A DNA stretch of 64,000 nt from Streptomyces sp. TSRI0281 (GTDB lineage: Bacteria > Actinomycetota > Actinomycetes > Streptomycetales > Streptomycetaceae), in NCBI RefSeq assembly GCF_001905125.1, contig NZ_LWLE01000003.1, forward strand, positions 322,183 through 386,182, written 5' to 3'. Below the pieces are notes generated by a model. That model worked only from the letters and a program-made list of their open reading frames with translations, had not been told where the DNA came from and did no database searches. Positions 1-8,766 of this stretch are shown here, piece after piece. The translations under genes and the position numbers were made by a program. Position 1 is the stretch's first letter. Every line of letters starts with the position of its first letter.

Positions 1-1
1 A

Positions 2-385
2 GAGGTCGCGGCGCTCGTCGACGAAGAGGTCAAGAAGCTCATCGAGACCGCGCACAACGACGCGTGGGAGATCCTCGTCGAGAATCGCGACATCCTCGAC
101 GCCCTCGTGCTCGAACTCCTTGAGAAGGAGACGCTCGGCAAGGAGCAGATCGCCGAGATCTTCGCCCCGATCGTGAAGCGCCCGGCCCGCCCGGCGTGGA
201 CCGGTTCCGTCCGGCGCACCCCGTCGACGCGTCCGCCGGTGCTCTCGCCGAAGGAGCTGGCCCTCACCAATGGCGCTTCCACCGCCAACGGTTCGGCCAC
301 TCCGGCGGAGATCGCCCCGACGGACCTGACGAAGGATGCCGCCCCGTCCACCGAGGCGACACCGGAAGAGCGTCCGGAGAGCTAG
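2..385 (+). CDS. ftsH: ATP-dependent zinc metalloprotease FtsH, C-terminal part (5' end outside window)
   Basis: Only the last 127 codons are present, so the AAA+ and zinc-protease domains lie outside the window. The visible part is the helical end of the peptidase domain (alternating acidic and hydrophobic residues such as [18 protein letters not shown], then [16 protein letters not shown]), followed by a Pro/Ala/Thr-rich tail of about 70 residues. FtsH is a membrane-anchored hexamer that degrades misfolded membrane and short-lived cytosolic proteins. The position directly upstream of folE matches the usual actinomycete ftsH-folE order. The low-complexity tail is typical of streptomycete FtsH. 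Identification rests on this helical end plus context, so the family is fairly sure but the paralogue is not. Confidence 0.85.
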   Translation, partial: EVAALVDEEVKKLIETAHNDAWEILVENRDILDALVLELLEKETLGKEQIAEIFAPIVKRPARPAWTGSVRRTPSTRPPVLSPKELALTNGASTANGSATPAEIAPTDLTKDAAPSTEATPEERPES

Positions 386-445
386 CCCCGTACCGACCTC
401 GGTGTGGCCCCTGTCACGGGAGTCCCACCGGGCCCGGAATGGATG

Positions 446-485
446 CCGCGCCCCCCAGGTTTTAGCCTGTGGGGGCGCGGCTTTT
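446..485 (+). terminator. Intrinsic terminator after ftsH
   Basis: A 10-bp G+C-only stem (arms 446-455 and 471-480) with a short inner AGG/CCT pairing is followed by CTTTT. It lies between the ftsH stop and the folE start, so folE probably has its own promoter or depends on read-through. Confidence 0.75.
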
Positions 486-548
486 CCGTATGCCTGCGAG
501 TTCTGCGCGCAGCCCGCGCTTGTGACAGCACAGAGGAACGAGGCACAG

Positions 549-1154
549 ATGACCGACCCGGTGACGTTGGACGGCGAGGGTCCGATCGGCGAGTTCGACG
601 AGAAGCGGGCCGAGGCGGCGGTACGCGAACTTCTCCTCGCGGTCGGCGAGAACCCGGACCGCGAGGGCCTGCGGGAGACGCCGGGGCGCGTGGCACGGGC
701 GTACAAGGAGATATTCGCCGGCCTGTACCAGGAGCCCGAGGACGTCCTGACGACCACGTTCGACCTGGGTCACGACGAGATGGTGCTCGTCAAGGACATC
801 GAGGTGTTCAGTACCTGTGAGCACCACCTGGTGCCGTTCCGGGGCGTCGCGCACGTCGGCTACATCCCCGCGGCCACCGGAAAGATCACCGGTCTGTCGA
901 AGCTGGCCCGGCTGGTCGACGTCTATGCCCGCCGCCCCCAGGTCCAGGAGCGGCTCACCACACAGGTCGCCGACTCGCTGATGCAGATACTGGAGCCGCG
1001 CGGCGTCATCGTCGTCATCGAGTGCGAGCACATGTGCATGTCGATGCGGGGCATCCGCAAGCCCGGTGCGAAGACGATCACCTCGGCGGTACGCGGCCAG
1101 CTCCGCGCCCCCGCGACGCGCGCGGAGGCGATGAGCCTCATCATGGCGCGCTGA
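549..1154 (+). CDS. folE: GTP cyclohydrolase I
   Basis: Converts GTP to 7,8-dihydroneopterin triphosphate, the first step of tetrahydrofolate synthesis. The 201-residue product has the family's zinc ligands: Cys90 and His93 in FSTCEHH, and Cys163 in [11 protein letters not shown]. The [12 protein letters not shown] and RPQVQERLT motifs of the active site are also present. The ATG at 549 was chosen because the conserved helix begins about 18 residues later and the reading frame upstream runs through the ftsH terminator. Its pathway partners folP, folB and folK lie just downstream on the opposite strand. Confidence 0.97.
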   Translation: MTDPVTLDGEGPIGEFDEKRAEAAVRELLLAVGENPDREGLRETPGRVARAYKEIFAGLYQEPEDVLTTTFDLGHDEMVLVKDIEVFSTCEHHLVPFRGVAHVGYIPAATGKITGLSKLARLVDVYARRPQVQERLTTQVADSLMQILEPRGVIVVIECEHMCMSMRGIRKPGAKTITSAVRGQLRAPATRAEAMSLIMAR

Positions 1155-1233
1155 CGCCGGGGCGGACGCGGATACGGCGCCGGGGACGGATGCTCACGGC
1201 GCCGGGGAGCTACGGAGGAGCGCGGCGGACCGC

Positions 1234-1716
1234 TTACGCGGCTGCCGCGCTCTTGTCGTCGTCGTGGTCCTCCGGGAGCTTGCAGACGCGCTCCAGGAAC
1301 AGGGCGGACGCGATGACCGCGATCCCGGCCACGACCGAGAGGCCCGCGTAGATGGCCTGGTCGCGGCGGGGCGGGATGTCGAGGAAGCCGAGCAGGAAGA
1401 CGCCCGTGCCGCCGTACATCCCGGCGACCAGGGCGGCCACGAGAGCGCTCGCCTGACCGAAGACGACCGAGCGGGCCGCCATCAGCGGCTCGACGCCCTT
1501 CGCCCCCGGACGGCGCTCCCGCTGGGCGCGCAGCCGGGCACGGATGGAGAGCGCCGTGGCGAGCAGGACGACCGCGATCACCGCGAGCACGATGGGGGCG
1601 GCCAGCGGGACGCTCGGCAGGCTGTCCAGGGAGTCCCAGAGCCTGGCCGCGCCCCAGGAGAGCACTCCGGCGGCGGCGAAGAAGCCCGCCAGTACCCCGA
1701 GCCGTAGTTCCTTCAC
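1234..1716 (-). CDS. DUF3180 family integral membrane protein
   Basis: A 160-residue membrane protein with four predicted hydrophobic helices, at about residues 5-23, 38-57, 86-104 and 122-140, and a basic loop after helix 2 (RARLRAQRERRPG). It ends in an acidic, Ala-rich tail. The composition and its place after folK match the DUF3180 family, which accompanies folate genes in actinomycetes. No function is known. It lies 72 bp downstream of folK on the same strand, so it is probably the last gene of the fol operon. A role in pterin handling would be only a guess from context. Confidence 0.8.
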   Translation of the reverse strand: MKELRLGVLAGFFAAAGVLSWGAARLWDSLDSLPSVPLAAPIVLAVIAVVLLATALSIRARLRAQRERRPGAKGVEPLMAARSVVFGQASALVAALVAGMYGGTGVFLLGFLDIPPRRDQAIYAGLSVVAGIAVIASALFLERVCKLPEDHDDDKSAAAA

Positions 1717-1788
1717 CGTGTGAGCCGCCCTTCTCCGTCCTGATGACCGGGCCGCCCGTGCCGGCCCGGTGTCCTTCGAGCCTAACGA

Positions 1789-2400
1789 CTACTCGGGCAG
1801 CCGGAGTTCCAGATCGGCCCGGGGCAGTACGCCGTCGCGTCCGACACCGGCCAGCAGGTCGGCGACCGCACCGGCGCCCGGCAGCTGGGCCTCGGGGTCC
1901 ACGTCGTGCCACGGTGCGAGCACGAAGGCCCGCTCGTGGGCGCGGGGGTGGGGGAGGGTGAGCAGCGGGTCGTCGGAGACCACATCGGCGTACGCCACGA
2001 TGTCGACGTCGATCGTGCGCGGGGCCCAGCGCTCGTCGCGGACCCGGTCGAACGCCTCCTCGATGGCCTGACCGCGCTCCAGCAGGGAGGACGGGGGCAG
2101 GGTCGTCTTCACGACGATCACCGCGTTGAAGTACGAGGGCTGGGAGCCGGCCTCGACGCCCCAGGGCTCCGTCTCGTAGACCGGGGAGACCGCTTTGACC
2201 CGCAGGCCGGGGGTGTCCTCCAGCGCGTCGATGGCGCCCTGGAGGGTCTCCAGGCGGTTGCCCAGGTTCGAGCCGAGCGAGATCACGGCGCGCTTGGGGT
2301 TGGAGAGGGTGATGTCCGCGGCGTCCACCTGCTCGACCACGGCGGCGGGCACCGGCTGTACGGTCGGGTCGCTCTGCCCCCCGGTGGAAAATGCGGTCAT
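1789..2400 (-). CDS. folK: 6-hydroxymethyl-7,8-dihydropterin pyrophosphokinase
   Basis: Transfers pyrophosphate from ATP to 6-hydroxymethyl-dihydropterin, the step that makes the folP substrate. The family signatures are visible: AVISLGSNLGNR near residue 38, SPVYETEPWG, FNAVI, and the RTIDVDIVAY and LPHPRAHERAFVLAPW blocks. The ATG at 2400 overlaps the folB stop (ATGA), pointing to translational coupling. About 35 residues of poorly conserved sequence precede the catalytic core. The 203-residue length is somewhat longer than the roughly 160 of E. coli FolK because of this extension. Confidence 0.95.
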   Translation of the reverse strand: MTAFSTGGQSDPTVQPVPAAVVEQVDAADITLSNPKRAVISLGSNLGNRLETLQGAIDALEDTPGLRVKAVSPVYETEPWGVEAGSQPSYFNAVIVVKTTLPPSSLLERGQAIEEAFDRVRDERWAPRTIDVDIVAYADVVSDDPLLTLPHPRAHERAFVLAPWHDVDPEAQLPGAGAVADLLAGVGRDGVLPRADLELRLPE

Positions 2401-2756
2401 GCTCGGCTCCGGGTGATGGTGATGGTCACGTCGTCGAAGGGGACGGTGATCGGGGCGTCCGGCTTGTGCACGACCACCTCGACCTCCTGGACGCCTTCGT
2501 GCTTGAGGCACTGCTGGGCGATGCGCTCGGCCAGTGTCTCGATCAGATCGACCGGTTCGCCCGTGACGACGTCGACGACCTCCTCCGCGACCACGCCGTA
2601 GTGCACGGTGCGCGCCAGGTCGTCGGTGGCCGCCGCGGGGCGGGTGTCGAGGCCGAGCACCAGATCCACGATGAAGGTCTGGCCCTCTTCCCGTTCCCGG
2701 GGGAAGACGCCATGGTGCCCACGGGCCTTGAGGCCGCGCAGCGCGACACGATCCAC
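2397..2756 (-). CDS. folB: Dihydroneopterin aldolase
   Basis: Cleaves dihydroneopterin to 6-hydroxymethyl-dihydropterin and glycolaldehyde. The 119-residue protein carries the compact tunnelling-fold core: LRGLKARGHHGVFPREREEG at the start, then TVHYGVVAEEV, and LIETLAERIAQQCL before the second strand pair (EVVVHKPDAPI). A GTG start at 2756 is preferred over an upstream ATG because AGGAG sits nine bases before it and the family begins with the sequence DRVALRG. The stop overlaps folK. It sits 191 bp after the NTF2-like gene, a gap in which I see no other gene. Confidence 0.94.
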   Translation of the reverse strand: MDRVALRGLKARGHHGVFPREREEGQTFIVDLVLGLDTRPAAATDDLARTVHYGVVAEEVVDVVTGEPVDLIETLAERIAQQCLKHEGVQEVEVVVHKPDAPITVPFDDVTITITRSRA

Positions 2757-2947
2757 GCGAATCACTCCTGCTGTCGTTGGTCGGCAAGGCACCCTGCCGC
2801 GTGCGGGCGGCGGGACGACTTGCTTCGAATCTACCTGCGAGCACCGACAGTGCTCGCCCGTGGGGGCTATGGACGGGACCTCACGGGGCTGGTAGCCGCC
2901 CCTACCCCGTGGTTCCGGAGCCCAACCCCTCCTGGGCGGGTACCCGC

Positions 2948-3421
2948 TCAGGAGGGTGTTTCCTCGTCCTCTTCCTCATCGGTTTCGGTGAGCACGGGGG
3001 AGCCGTGGTGCGACCAGAGCTTCCAGCCGTCGGGGGTACGCCGGAACACGTTGGTGGCGACGACGAGCTGGCCCACGAGCGGGCCCAGGGCGTTGCCGTC
3101 CTCGGCCGGGCCGCCGCTGAGGATGTTCTCCGTACAGGTGACCAGCGCGGTGTCACCGGTCATGGCGACCGAGACATCGGTCAGGAAGAACTGGATGTAC
3201 TCGGTGTTCGCCATGATCAGCGCGTAGCTGCGCAGCACCTCGCCGCGGCCGGTGAGGACCGGCCAGCCCGGGTGCACGCAGGAGACGGTGAGGTCCTCGC
3301 CCGGCAGCCAGAGGCCGGAGAGCTCCTCGAAGTCGCCGCGTTCCATCGCCTCGTAGAAGGCCGTATTGGCCTGTTCGACCTCCGCGATGTCCTCGGCGGC
3401 CCGTGCGCGGTCGTCGTTCAC
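2948..3421 (-). CDS. Nuclear transport factor 2-like (SnoaL/DUF4440-type) protein
   Basis: A 157-residue single-domain protein. It opens with an amphipathic helix (IAEVEQANTAFYEAMERGDF), continues with WLPGEDLTVSCVHPGWPVLTGR, and has alternating strands ending in WKLWSHHGSP, all typical of the NTF2-like cone fold. The C-terminus is acidic. The GTG start overlaps the folP stop by four bases, so the two are translated together. The position between folP and folB is conserved in streptomycetes. Members of this superfamily bind small molecules or act as isomerases, and no activity can be assigned here, although a role in pterin metabolism is suggested by linkage. Confidence 0.85.
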   Translation of the reverse strand: MNDDRARAAEDIAEVEQANTAFYEAMERGDFEELSGLWLPGEDLTVSCVHPGWPVLTGRGEVLRSYALIMANTEYIQFFLTDVSVAMTGDTALVTCTENILSGGPAEDGNALGPLVGQLVVATNVFRRTPDGWKLWSHHGSPVLTETDEEEDEETPS

Positions 3422-4278
3422 GCGGCTCCTTCCACGGCGCGGGCGACCCGCACGGCGTCGGCGGTGGCCCGCACCTCGTGGACCCGGACCGCCCAGGCAC
3501 CCGCCTGTGCGGAGAGGGCGGAGATCGCGGCGGTGGCCGCGTCGCGCTCGCGGGCGGGTGGCGGTGCGGAGTCCGGCCCGGCCAGGACATGGCCGAGGAA
3601 GCGCTTGCGGGAGGCGGCCACCAGCAGCGGGCGGCCCAGATCGCGCAGGTCGGAGAGGTGCGCGACGAGTGCGAGGTCGTGGGAGGCGTCCTTGGCGAAG
3701 CCGAGGCCGGGGTCGATCACCAGGCGCTCCGGGTCCACGCCGCCCGCTGTCACGGCTTCCATGCGCTCGCGCAGTTCGGCGACGACTTCGGCGACGACGT
3801 CCTCGTACACCGCCCGGCTGTTCATGGACTCGCTGAAGCCGCGCCAGTGCATGACGACGAACGGGACACCGGCGGCGGCGACCACCGGGATCATGTCGGG
3901 GTCGGCGAGGCCGCCGCTCACGTCGTTGACGAGGGCCGCCCCGGCGGCGACGGCCTGCTCGGCGACGCGGGCCCGCATGGTGTCCACGGAGACGGTGACG
4001 CCCTCGGAGGTCAGGGCCCGCACGACGGGGACGACGCGCCGCAGCTCCTCCGACGCGTCCACCCGGCTGGCGCCGGGCCGGGTCGACTCACCGCCGACGT
4101 CGACCAGGTCCGCGCCCTCGGCCACCAGATCGAGGCCGCGCTTGATCGCGGCCCCGGTGTCGAACCAGCGGCCCCCGTCGGAGAAGGAATCGGGCGTCAC
4201 ATTGACGACTCCCATGACCGCACAGCGGTCCCAGTCCGGCAGGCCTCGCACCGTGCCCCGTCCGCGCAACGTACTCAT
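3418..4278 (-). CDS. folP: Dihydropteroate synthase
   Basis: Condenses 6-hydroxymethyl-dihydropterin pyrophosphate with p-aminobenzoate; this is the sulfonamide target. The TIM-barrel signatures are all present in 286 residues: MGVVNVTPDSFSDGG (residues 22-36), DVGGESTRPGA, SVDT, NDVSGG, DPGLGFAKDASHD and the phosphate-binding SRKRFLG near the end. The ATG at 4278 begins shortly before the first conserved strand. It overlaps the next gene (GTGA) and starts 30 bp after the lysyltransferase-like gene, so it may be transcribed with it. Confidence 0.96.
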   Translation of the reverse strand: MSTLRGRGTVRGLPDWDRCAVMGVVNVTPDSFSDGGRWFDTGAAIKRGLDLVAEGADLVDVGGESTRPGASRVDASEELRRVVPVVRALTSEGVTVSVDTMRARVAEQAVAAGAALVNDVSGGLADPDMIPVVAAAGVPFVVMHWRGFSESMNSRAVYEDVVAEVVAELRERMEAVTAGGVDPERLVIDPGLGFAKDASHDLALVAHLSDLRDLGRPLLVAASRKRFLGHVLAGPDSAPPPARERDAATAAISALSAQAGAWAVRVHEVRATADAVRVARAVEGAA

Positions 4279-4308
4279 ACGACCAGCGTAGGCCCGTACG
4301 GCGGCTCG

Positions 4309-6138
4309 CTATGCCGCGCGTACCCCCTGCTCCGGGCCGCGCTGGGGCGGATGGGCGCAGGGGCGCGGCCGGCGGGCCGGGAACGGCCGGGGGAGCGAGA
4401 GGTTCACGAAGCCCTCCGCCTGCATCGCCGCGAAGCCGATGCGGGGCAGGTCACGGCTGGTGCGGAAAACCACGAAGCGGGGCTCCCAGCGCGGCCGGAA
4501 CTTGGCGTTGAACTTGTACAGCGACTCGATCTGGAACCAGCGCGAAAGAAAGATCAGGAGCCCGCGCCAGCAGCGCAGCACCGGCCCCGCGCCCAGCCGC
4601 TCACCCCGCGCGAGCGCCGAGCGGAACATGGCGAAGTTCAGCGACACACGTTCGACACCGAGCTTCGGGGCGGCCTGGAGGGAGGCGACGATCAGCAGCT
4701 CGTTCATGCCGGGGTCGGCGGAGCGGTCGCGGCGCATCAGTTCCAGGGACATCCCGTCGCGCCCCCAGGGCACGAAGTGGAGGACGGCCTTCAGGTCCCC
4801 GTACCGGGAGTCCTCGGGGCCGGAGCCGGCCAGGTGCGCGGTGGCGATGACGCAGTCGCCGTCGCCGGGGTCGCCGATCCGGCCGAGCGCCATGGAGAAG
4901 CCGCGCTCGGTGTCGGTGCCGCGCCAGTCGGCGGCGGCCGCCCGGATGCGTTCCAGTTCGGTGTCGCCGATGTCACGTACGCGCCGGACCCGGGTCTCGT
5001 AGCCGTTACGTTCGATGCGCTTGACCATCTGGCGCACGTTCCGCATCGCCCGCCCGGCGAGGGAGAAATCCGCGACGTCCACCACCGCCTCGTCGCCCAG
5101 TTCCAGGGCCAGGAGTCCGGTCTCACGGGTCCAGACCTCGCCGCCGGTCTCGCTGCAGCCCATCACCGCGGGGGTCCAGGAGTGCGCCTTCGCCTCGTCC
5201 ATGAAGCGTTCGATGGCGCCGGGCCACGCCTCCACGTCGCCGATCGGGTCGCCGCTGGCCAGCATCACCCCGGACACGACCCGGTAGCAGACGGCCGCCT
5301 TGCCGCTGGGGGAGAAGACGACGCCCTTGTCGCGGCGGAGCGCGAAGTGGCCGAGCGAGTCACGGCCGCCGTGCCGCTCCAGCAGCGCCCGCAGCCGGGC
5401 CTCGTCGTCCTCGGTGAGGCGGGCGGCAGGATGTTCGGGGCGGAAGGCGAGGTACACGGTGGTGACGGCGGTCAGCAGGCCCAGGGCGCCGAGTGAGTAC
5501 GCCACGGTCCAGGAGGTCCGCCCGGCGTAGTCGACGGGCCCCTCGAAGCCGAACAGTCCGTACATCACGTGCTGGAGGCGGTCGGCTATGGACGGGTTCC
5601 CGACGACCCGGCCGGGGTGGACGCTGACGATGACCAGACCGAGCACGAGGGAACCGGCGCCGAGCAGGACGAAGTTGGCCAATGCCCTCCAACGGCTCCG
5701 GGGGTCGGGGAGAGCCCGGAATTCACTCCGGTGGCGCACCAACAGGTAACACAGCGTCAGGGAGACGAGGACGCCGACGATCGAGTGCCGGTACGCGAAC
5801 TGGGCCACGGCCCCCGCCGGAAGCAGCACCACGGCGGCGCGCCAGGCCCTCCGCTTGTGCCGCTTCAGCCCGTGCGCGAGCAGGAGCAGCAGCATGCCCG
5901 CGCTCAGCGAGAGCGCTGCGGCGAACGGGCCGAGGGCGCCGGGGAGCACCTCGGCGACGGTGTGCATCCGGCTGTGCCGGAAGCGCGGGAAGACCCCTGC
6001 GGCGACGTCGATCAGGCCGACGACGGCGCAGGCACCGCCGACCAGGGCCGGTACGGATTCGGGGCGGGGCCCGCGTACGAACTGACGTACGCGATGCGGA
6101 ACCGACCCTGTTTTATCCCCATCTACCGTGACAGACAT
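4309..6138 (-). CDS. Phosphatidylglycerol lysyltransferase-like membrane protein (DUF2156, MprF/LysX type)
   Basis: The 609-residue protein has about six hydrophobic segments in its first 230 residues and a soluble C-terminal DUF2156 half (about 240-575). That half resembles the GNAT-like transferase domain of MprF, which moves lysine from Lys-tRNA to phosphatidylglycerol and lowers the negative charge of the membrane. Supporting blocks are FSPSGKAAVCYRV, SGDPIGD, FSMALGRIGDP, LHFVPWGRDGMSLELMRR and SLYKFNAKFRPRWEPR near the end. A low-complexity Pro/Arg tail follows. No lysyl-tRNA synthetase domain is fused, unlike mycobacterial LysX. The aminoacyl substrate cannot be read from the sequence. 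Confidence 0.85.
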   Translation of the reverse strand: MSVTVDGDKTGSVPHRVRQFVRGPRPESVPALVGGACAVVGLIDVAAGVFPRFRHSRMHTVAEVLPGALGPFAAALSLSAGMLLLLLAHGLKRHKRRAWRAAVVLLPAGAVAQFAYRHSIVGVLVSLTLCYLLVRHRSEFRALPDPRSRWRALANFVLLGAGSLVLGLVIVSVHPGRVVGNPSIADRLQHVMYGLFGFEGPVDYAGRTSWTVAYSLGALGLLTAVTTVYLAFRPEHPAARLTEDDEARLRALLERHGGRDSLGHFALRRDKGVVFSPSGKAAVCYRVVSGVMLASGDPIGDVEAWPGAIERFMDEAKAHSWTPAVMGCSETGGEVWTRETGLLALELGDEAVVDVADFSLAGRAMRNVRQMVKRIERNGYETRVRRVRDIGDTELERIRAAAADWRGTDTERGFSMALGRIGDPGDGDCVIATAHLAGSGPEDSRYGDLKAVLHFVPWGRDGMSLELMRRDRSADPGMNELLIVASLQAAPKLGVERVSLNFAMFRSALARGERLGAGPVLRCWRGLLIFLSRWFQIESLYKFNAKFRPRWEPRFVVFRTSRDLPRIGFAAMQAEGFVNLSLPRPFPARRPRPCAHPPQRGPEQGVRAA

Positions 6139-6281
6139 CGCTTCCCGTGGCTCCGCGAGAGATTCTTAGGTCCGTCGGCCGAAGCCTCTACGGACGATGT
6201 GCGCCCTCTAGGACGAGGCTTCCGGGGAGTAGGTTCCCCCACATTCCGGAAAATTCATGCACAGAAAGCTCTACTTCACTC

Positions 6282-7403
6282 ATGGGTCTCACCAGTAACG
6301 CAGTTCTGGCGCTGGCGGCATCACTGGCCGTCGTGCTGTTCGCCGCCACGATCTGGCTGTGGCCGCGGCTGGCGCGGCGTGGCGTCCGTGCGGTCTCGGG
6401 CCGGATCGGACTGCTGCTGGCGACCCAGGTGATGGTGTTCGCCTCGGTCGGACTGGCGGCCAACAACTCGTTCCTCTTCTACGGCTCCTGGGCCGATCTC
6501 TTCGGGCAGAAGCAGGACCTGGGTGTGGTCAACGACCACGCGGACGGCGCGGCGGGGTCCACGAACATGGTCCGGGTGGGCACCCAGCGGCCGGACGGGC
6601 CCGGCGGCACCCGTCCCGCCACCGGCGGACGGCTCGACAAGGTCGTCGTCTCCGGGCAGCTCTCGGGCATCGAGAGCTCGGCGTACGTCTATCTGCCGCC
6701 GGAGTACTTCCAGCCCGCGTACGCGCGGCGGAGCTTCCCGGCCGTCGTCGTGCTCACGGGCTACCCGGGTACGGCGGAGAACCTGTTCAAGGGGCTGCGC
6801 TATCCGCAGACGGCCCTCGCTCGGGTGAAGGCGGGCAAGGCCCAGCCGATGATCCTGGTGATGCTGCGGCCGACGGTGGCGCCGCCGAGGGACACCGAGT
6901 GCGTGGACATTCCCAAGGGCCCGAAGACGGAGACGTTCTTCGCGAAGGACCTGCCGCAGGCGATCTCGGAGTCGTACCGGGTCGGGAACCGGGCCCGTAA
7001 CTGGGGCATCATCGGCAACTCGACCGGCGGCTACTGCGCGCTGAAGATCGGGCTGCACCACCCGGACCGGTTCACGGTGAGCGCCGGACTCTCCGCGTAC
7101 TACCGGGCGGCCGAGGACCCGACGACGGGCGATCTGTTCCACGGCGACGAGGCGGCGCGCAACCGTGCCGACCTGCTGTGGACCCTGGAGAACCGGCCGC
7201 CGCCCGGCGGGTCCTTCCTGGTCACGACGTCCCGGCAGGGCGAGGGGAACCTCAAGGCGACCAAGGAGTTCATCAAGCGGGTGAAGGCTCCCGCCCGGGT
7301 GTCGTCGATCGTGCTCGACAGCGGCGGGCACAACTTCACCACCTGGCGGCGGGAGATCCCGGCGGCCCTGGACTGGATGAGCGGCAGGCTCAGCGAGAAC
7401 TGA
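6282..7403 (+). CDS. Membrane-anchored alpha/beta-hydrolase of the putative esterase (esterase D/mycolyltransferase-like) family
   Basis: The 373-residue product has two N-terminal hydrophobic helices (about 5-25 and 36-57) followed by an extracytoplasmic hydrolase domain. Catalytic features are the nucleophile elbow GNSTGGYCAL, a downstream acidic position in the 300s and GGHNFTTW carrying the likely catalytic His. The domain opens with YVYLPPEYF and the VVVLTGYPG oxyanion region, as in the family that includes antigen 85. Streptomycetes lack mycolates, so the substrate is unknown. The ATG at 6282 is favoured because the first helix starts immediately after it. The ribosome-binding site is weak. 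It diverges from the lysyltransferase-like gene over a 143-bp gap. Confidence 0.85.
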   Translation: MGLTSNAVLALAASLAVVLFAATIWLWPRLARRGVRAVSGRIGLLLATQVMVFASVGLAANNSFLFYGSWADLFGQKQDLGVVNDHADGAAGSTNMVRVGTQRPDGPGGTRPATGGRLDKVVVSGQLSGIESSAYVYLPPEYFQPAYARRSFPAVVVLTGYPGTAENLFKGLRYPQTALARVKAGKAQPMILVMLRPTVAPPRDTECVDIPKGPKTETFFAKDLPQAISESYRVGNRARNWGIIGNSTGGYCALKIGLHHPDRFTVSAGLSAYYRAAEDPTTGDLFHGDEAARNRADLLWTLENRPPPGGSFLVTTSRQGEGNLKATKEFIKRVKAPARVSSIVLDSGGHNFTTWRREIPAALDWMSGRLSEN

Positions 7404-7417
7404 GCGGGCGGTCCGGG

Positions 7418-8623
7418 TCACCCCGCCTTCGCGCCCGGTGCCCCGGCCGTCTCCACCTTCGCCACGGTCTCCACGGCGACCTCCGCACGCGGTACGTCCT
7501 GGGCGTCCGCGTCGATCGAGCGGCGCAGGGCCTCGTGCAGCCGGGCCGGGGTGAGGACGCCGAGGAAGCGGCCGGCGCTCTCCTTGTCGATGACCGCGAT
7601 CCAGCCCGCGTCGTGCTGGAGCATCGTGGCGAACGCCTGCTTGAGCGGGGCGCCGAGCGGGAGCCACGCCTCCATGCGGCGGGCGTGCTCGCGGACCGTG
7701 CCCCCGGCGGTGGCCGACGCGGCGCTGGTGGCGGAGATCCAGCCGTGCAGGTTGTCCCGGCTGTCCAGGACGACCGCCCAGCGCGCGCCCTCGGACCGGA
7801 GCCGTTCGGTCGCCGTCGCGAGCGGGTCGTCGAGGTGGACGACGGGCGGCTGGTCGAGGTCGCTCTCCTCGATGGGCGTCACCGAGAGCCGCTTCAGTCC
7901 CCGGTCGGCGCCGACGAAGTCCGCGACGTACGGGGTCGCGGGGGCGCCGAGCACGGTGGCGGGGGAGTCGAACTGCTCGATGCGGCCCTGTCCGTAGACG
8001 GCGATACGGTCGCCGAGCCGGACGGCCTCCTCGATGTCGTGCGTGACGAACAGCACGGTTTTACGGACCTGGGCCTGGAGTTTCAGGAATTCGTTCTGCA
8101 GCCGTTCACGGACGACCGGGTCGACCGCCCCGAAAGGTTCATCCATCAGCAGGACCGGAGGGTCGGCGGCCAATGCGCGGGCCACCCCGACGCGTTGGCG
8201 CTGACCCCCGGAGAGCTGTTCCGGATAGCGGCCGCCATAAACGGAAGGATCAAGTCCGACCAGGTCGAGGAGTTCGGCGGCGCGCTCGCGCCCCTTTCCG
8301 CGATTCCAGCCGAGGAGATGAGGGACGGTCGCGGTGTTCTCCAGGACCGTTTTGTGCGGGAAGAGGCCGACCTGCTGGATGACGTAGCCGATCCGGCGCC
8401 TGAGCCGGACGGGGTCGATGGCGGATATGTCGTCCCCGTCGAGGAATATCCTCCCCTCGGTCGGTTCGATCAGCCGGTTCACCATCTTCATGGTGGTCGT
8501 CTTGCCGCAGCCGGAAGGTCCGACGAGCGTGACCAGTTCGCCCTCGCCGACCTCGAAGGAAAGGTCGTCGACGGCGGTGGTGCCGTCCGCGTACCGCTTG
8601 GTGACGTGCTCGAAACGAATCAT
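7418..8623 (-). CDS. Glycine betaine/carnitine/choline ABC transporter, ATPase subunit with CBS domains
   Basis: ATP-hydrolysing subunit of an osmoprotectant importer (OpuCA/ProV type). Walker A is at residues 35-43 (GPSGCGKTT), the ABC signature LSGGQRQRVGVARAL follows, and Walker B is PVLLMDEPFGAVDP. HDIEEAVRLGDRIAVYG is the switch region. The C-terminal third (about 255-390) has two CBS-like repeats, which in this family sense ionic strength or cyclic di-AMP. ATG 8623 was chosen because GGGGAAT lies just upstream and the conserved IRFEHVTKRY begins there. It diverges from its permease genes, which is unusual since OpuC operons normally run in one direction. Confidence 0.93.
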   Translation of the reverse strand: MIRFEHVTKRYADGTTAVDDLSFEVGEGELVTLVGPSGCGKTTTMKMVNRLIEPTEGRIFLDGDDISAIDPVRLRRRIGYVIQQVGLFPHKTVLENTATVPHLLGWNRGKGRERAAELLDLVGLDPSVYGGRYPEQLSGGQRQRVGVARALAADPPVLLMDEPFGAVDPVVRERLQNEFLKLQAQVRKTVLFVTHDIEEAVRLGDRIAVYGQGRIEQFDSPATVLGAPATPYVADFVGADRGLKRLSVTPIEESDLDQPPVVHLDDPLATATERLRSEGARWAVVLDSRDNLHGWISATSAASATAGGTVREHARRMEAWLPLGAPLKQAFATMLQHDAGWIAVIDKESAGRFLGVLTPARLHEALRRSIDADAQDVPRAEVAVETVAKVETAGAPGAKAG

Positions 8624-8766
8624 GATTCCCCATGGTGACGGGCGTTCTGTGAAGGACATGTTGCCGGAATGCGACAGCCTCGGCGATTGTCAGTGGTCGA
8701 GGATAGGCTCGCCAGACATCAGTTCGGGGCGGCATCACGAAGGAAAGCTGTGGGGGTGGGGGACGG

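Noticed and set aside
386..548. An upstream start for folE giving a 272-residue protein
   Set aside because: The extra residues lie across the ftsH terminator and resemble no GTP cyclohydrolase. ATG 549 gives the normal 201 residues.
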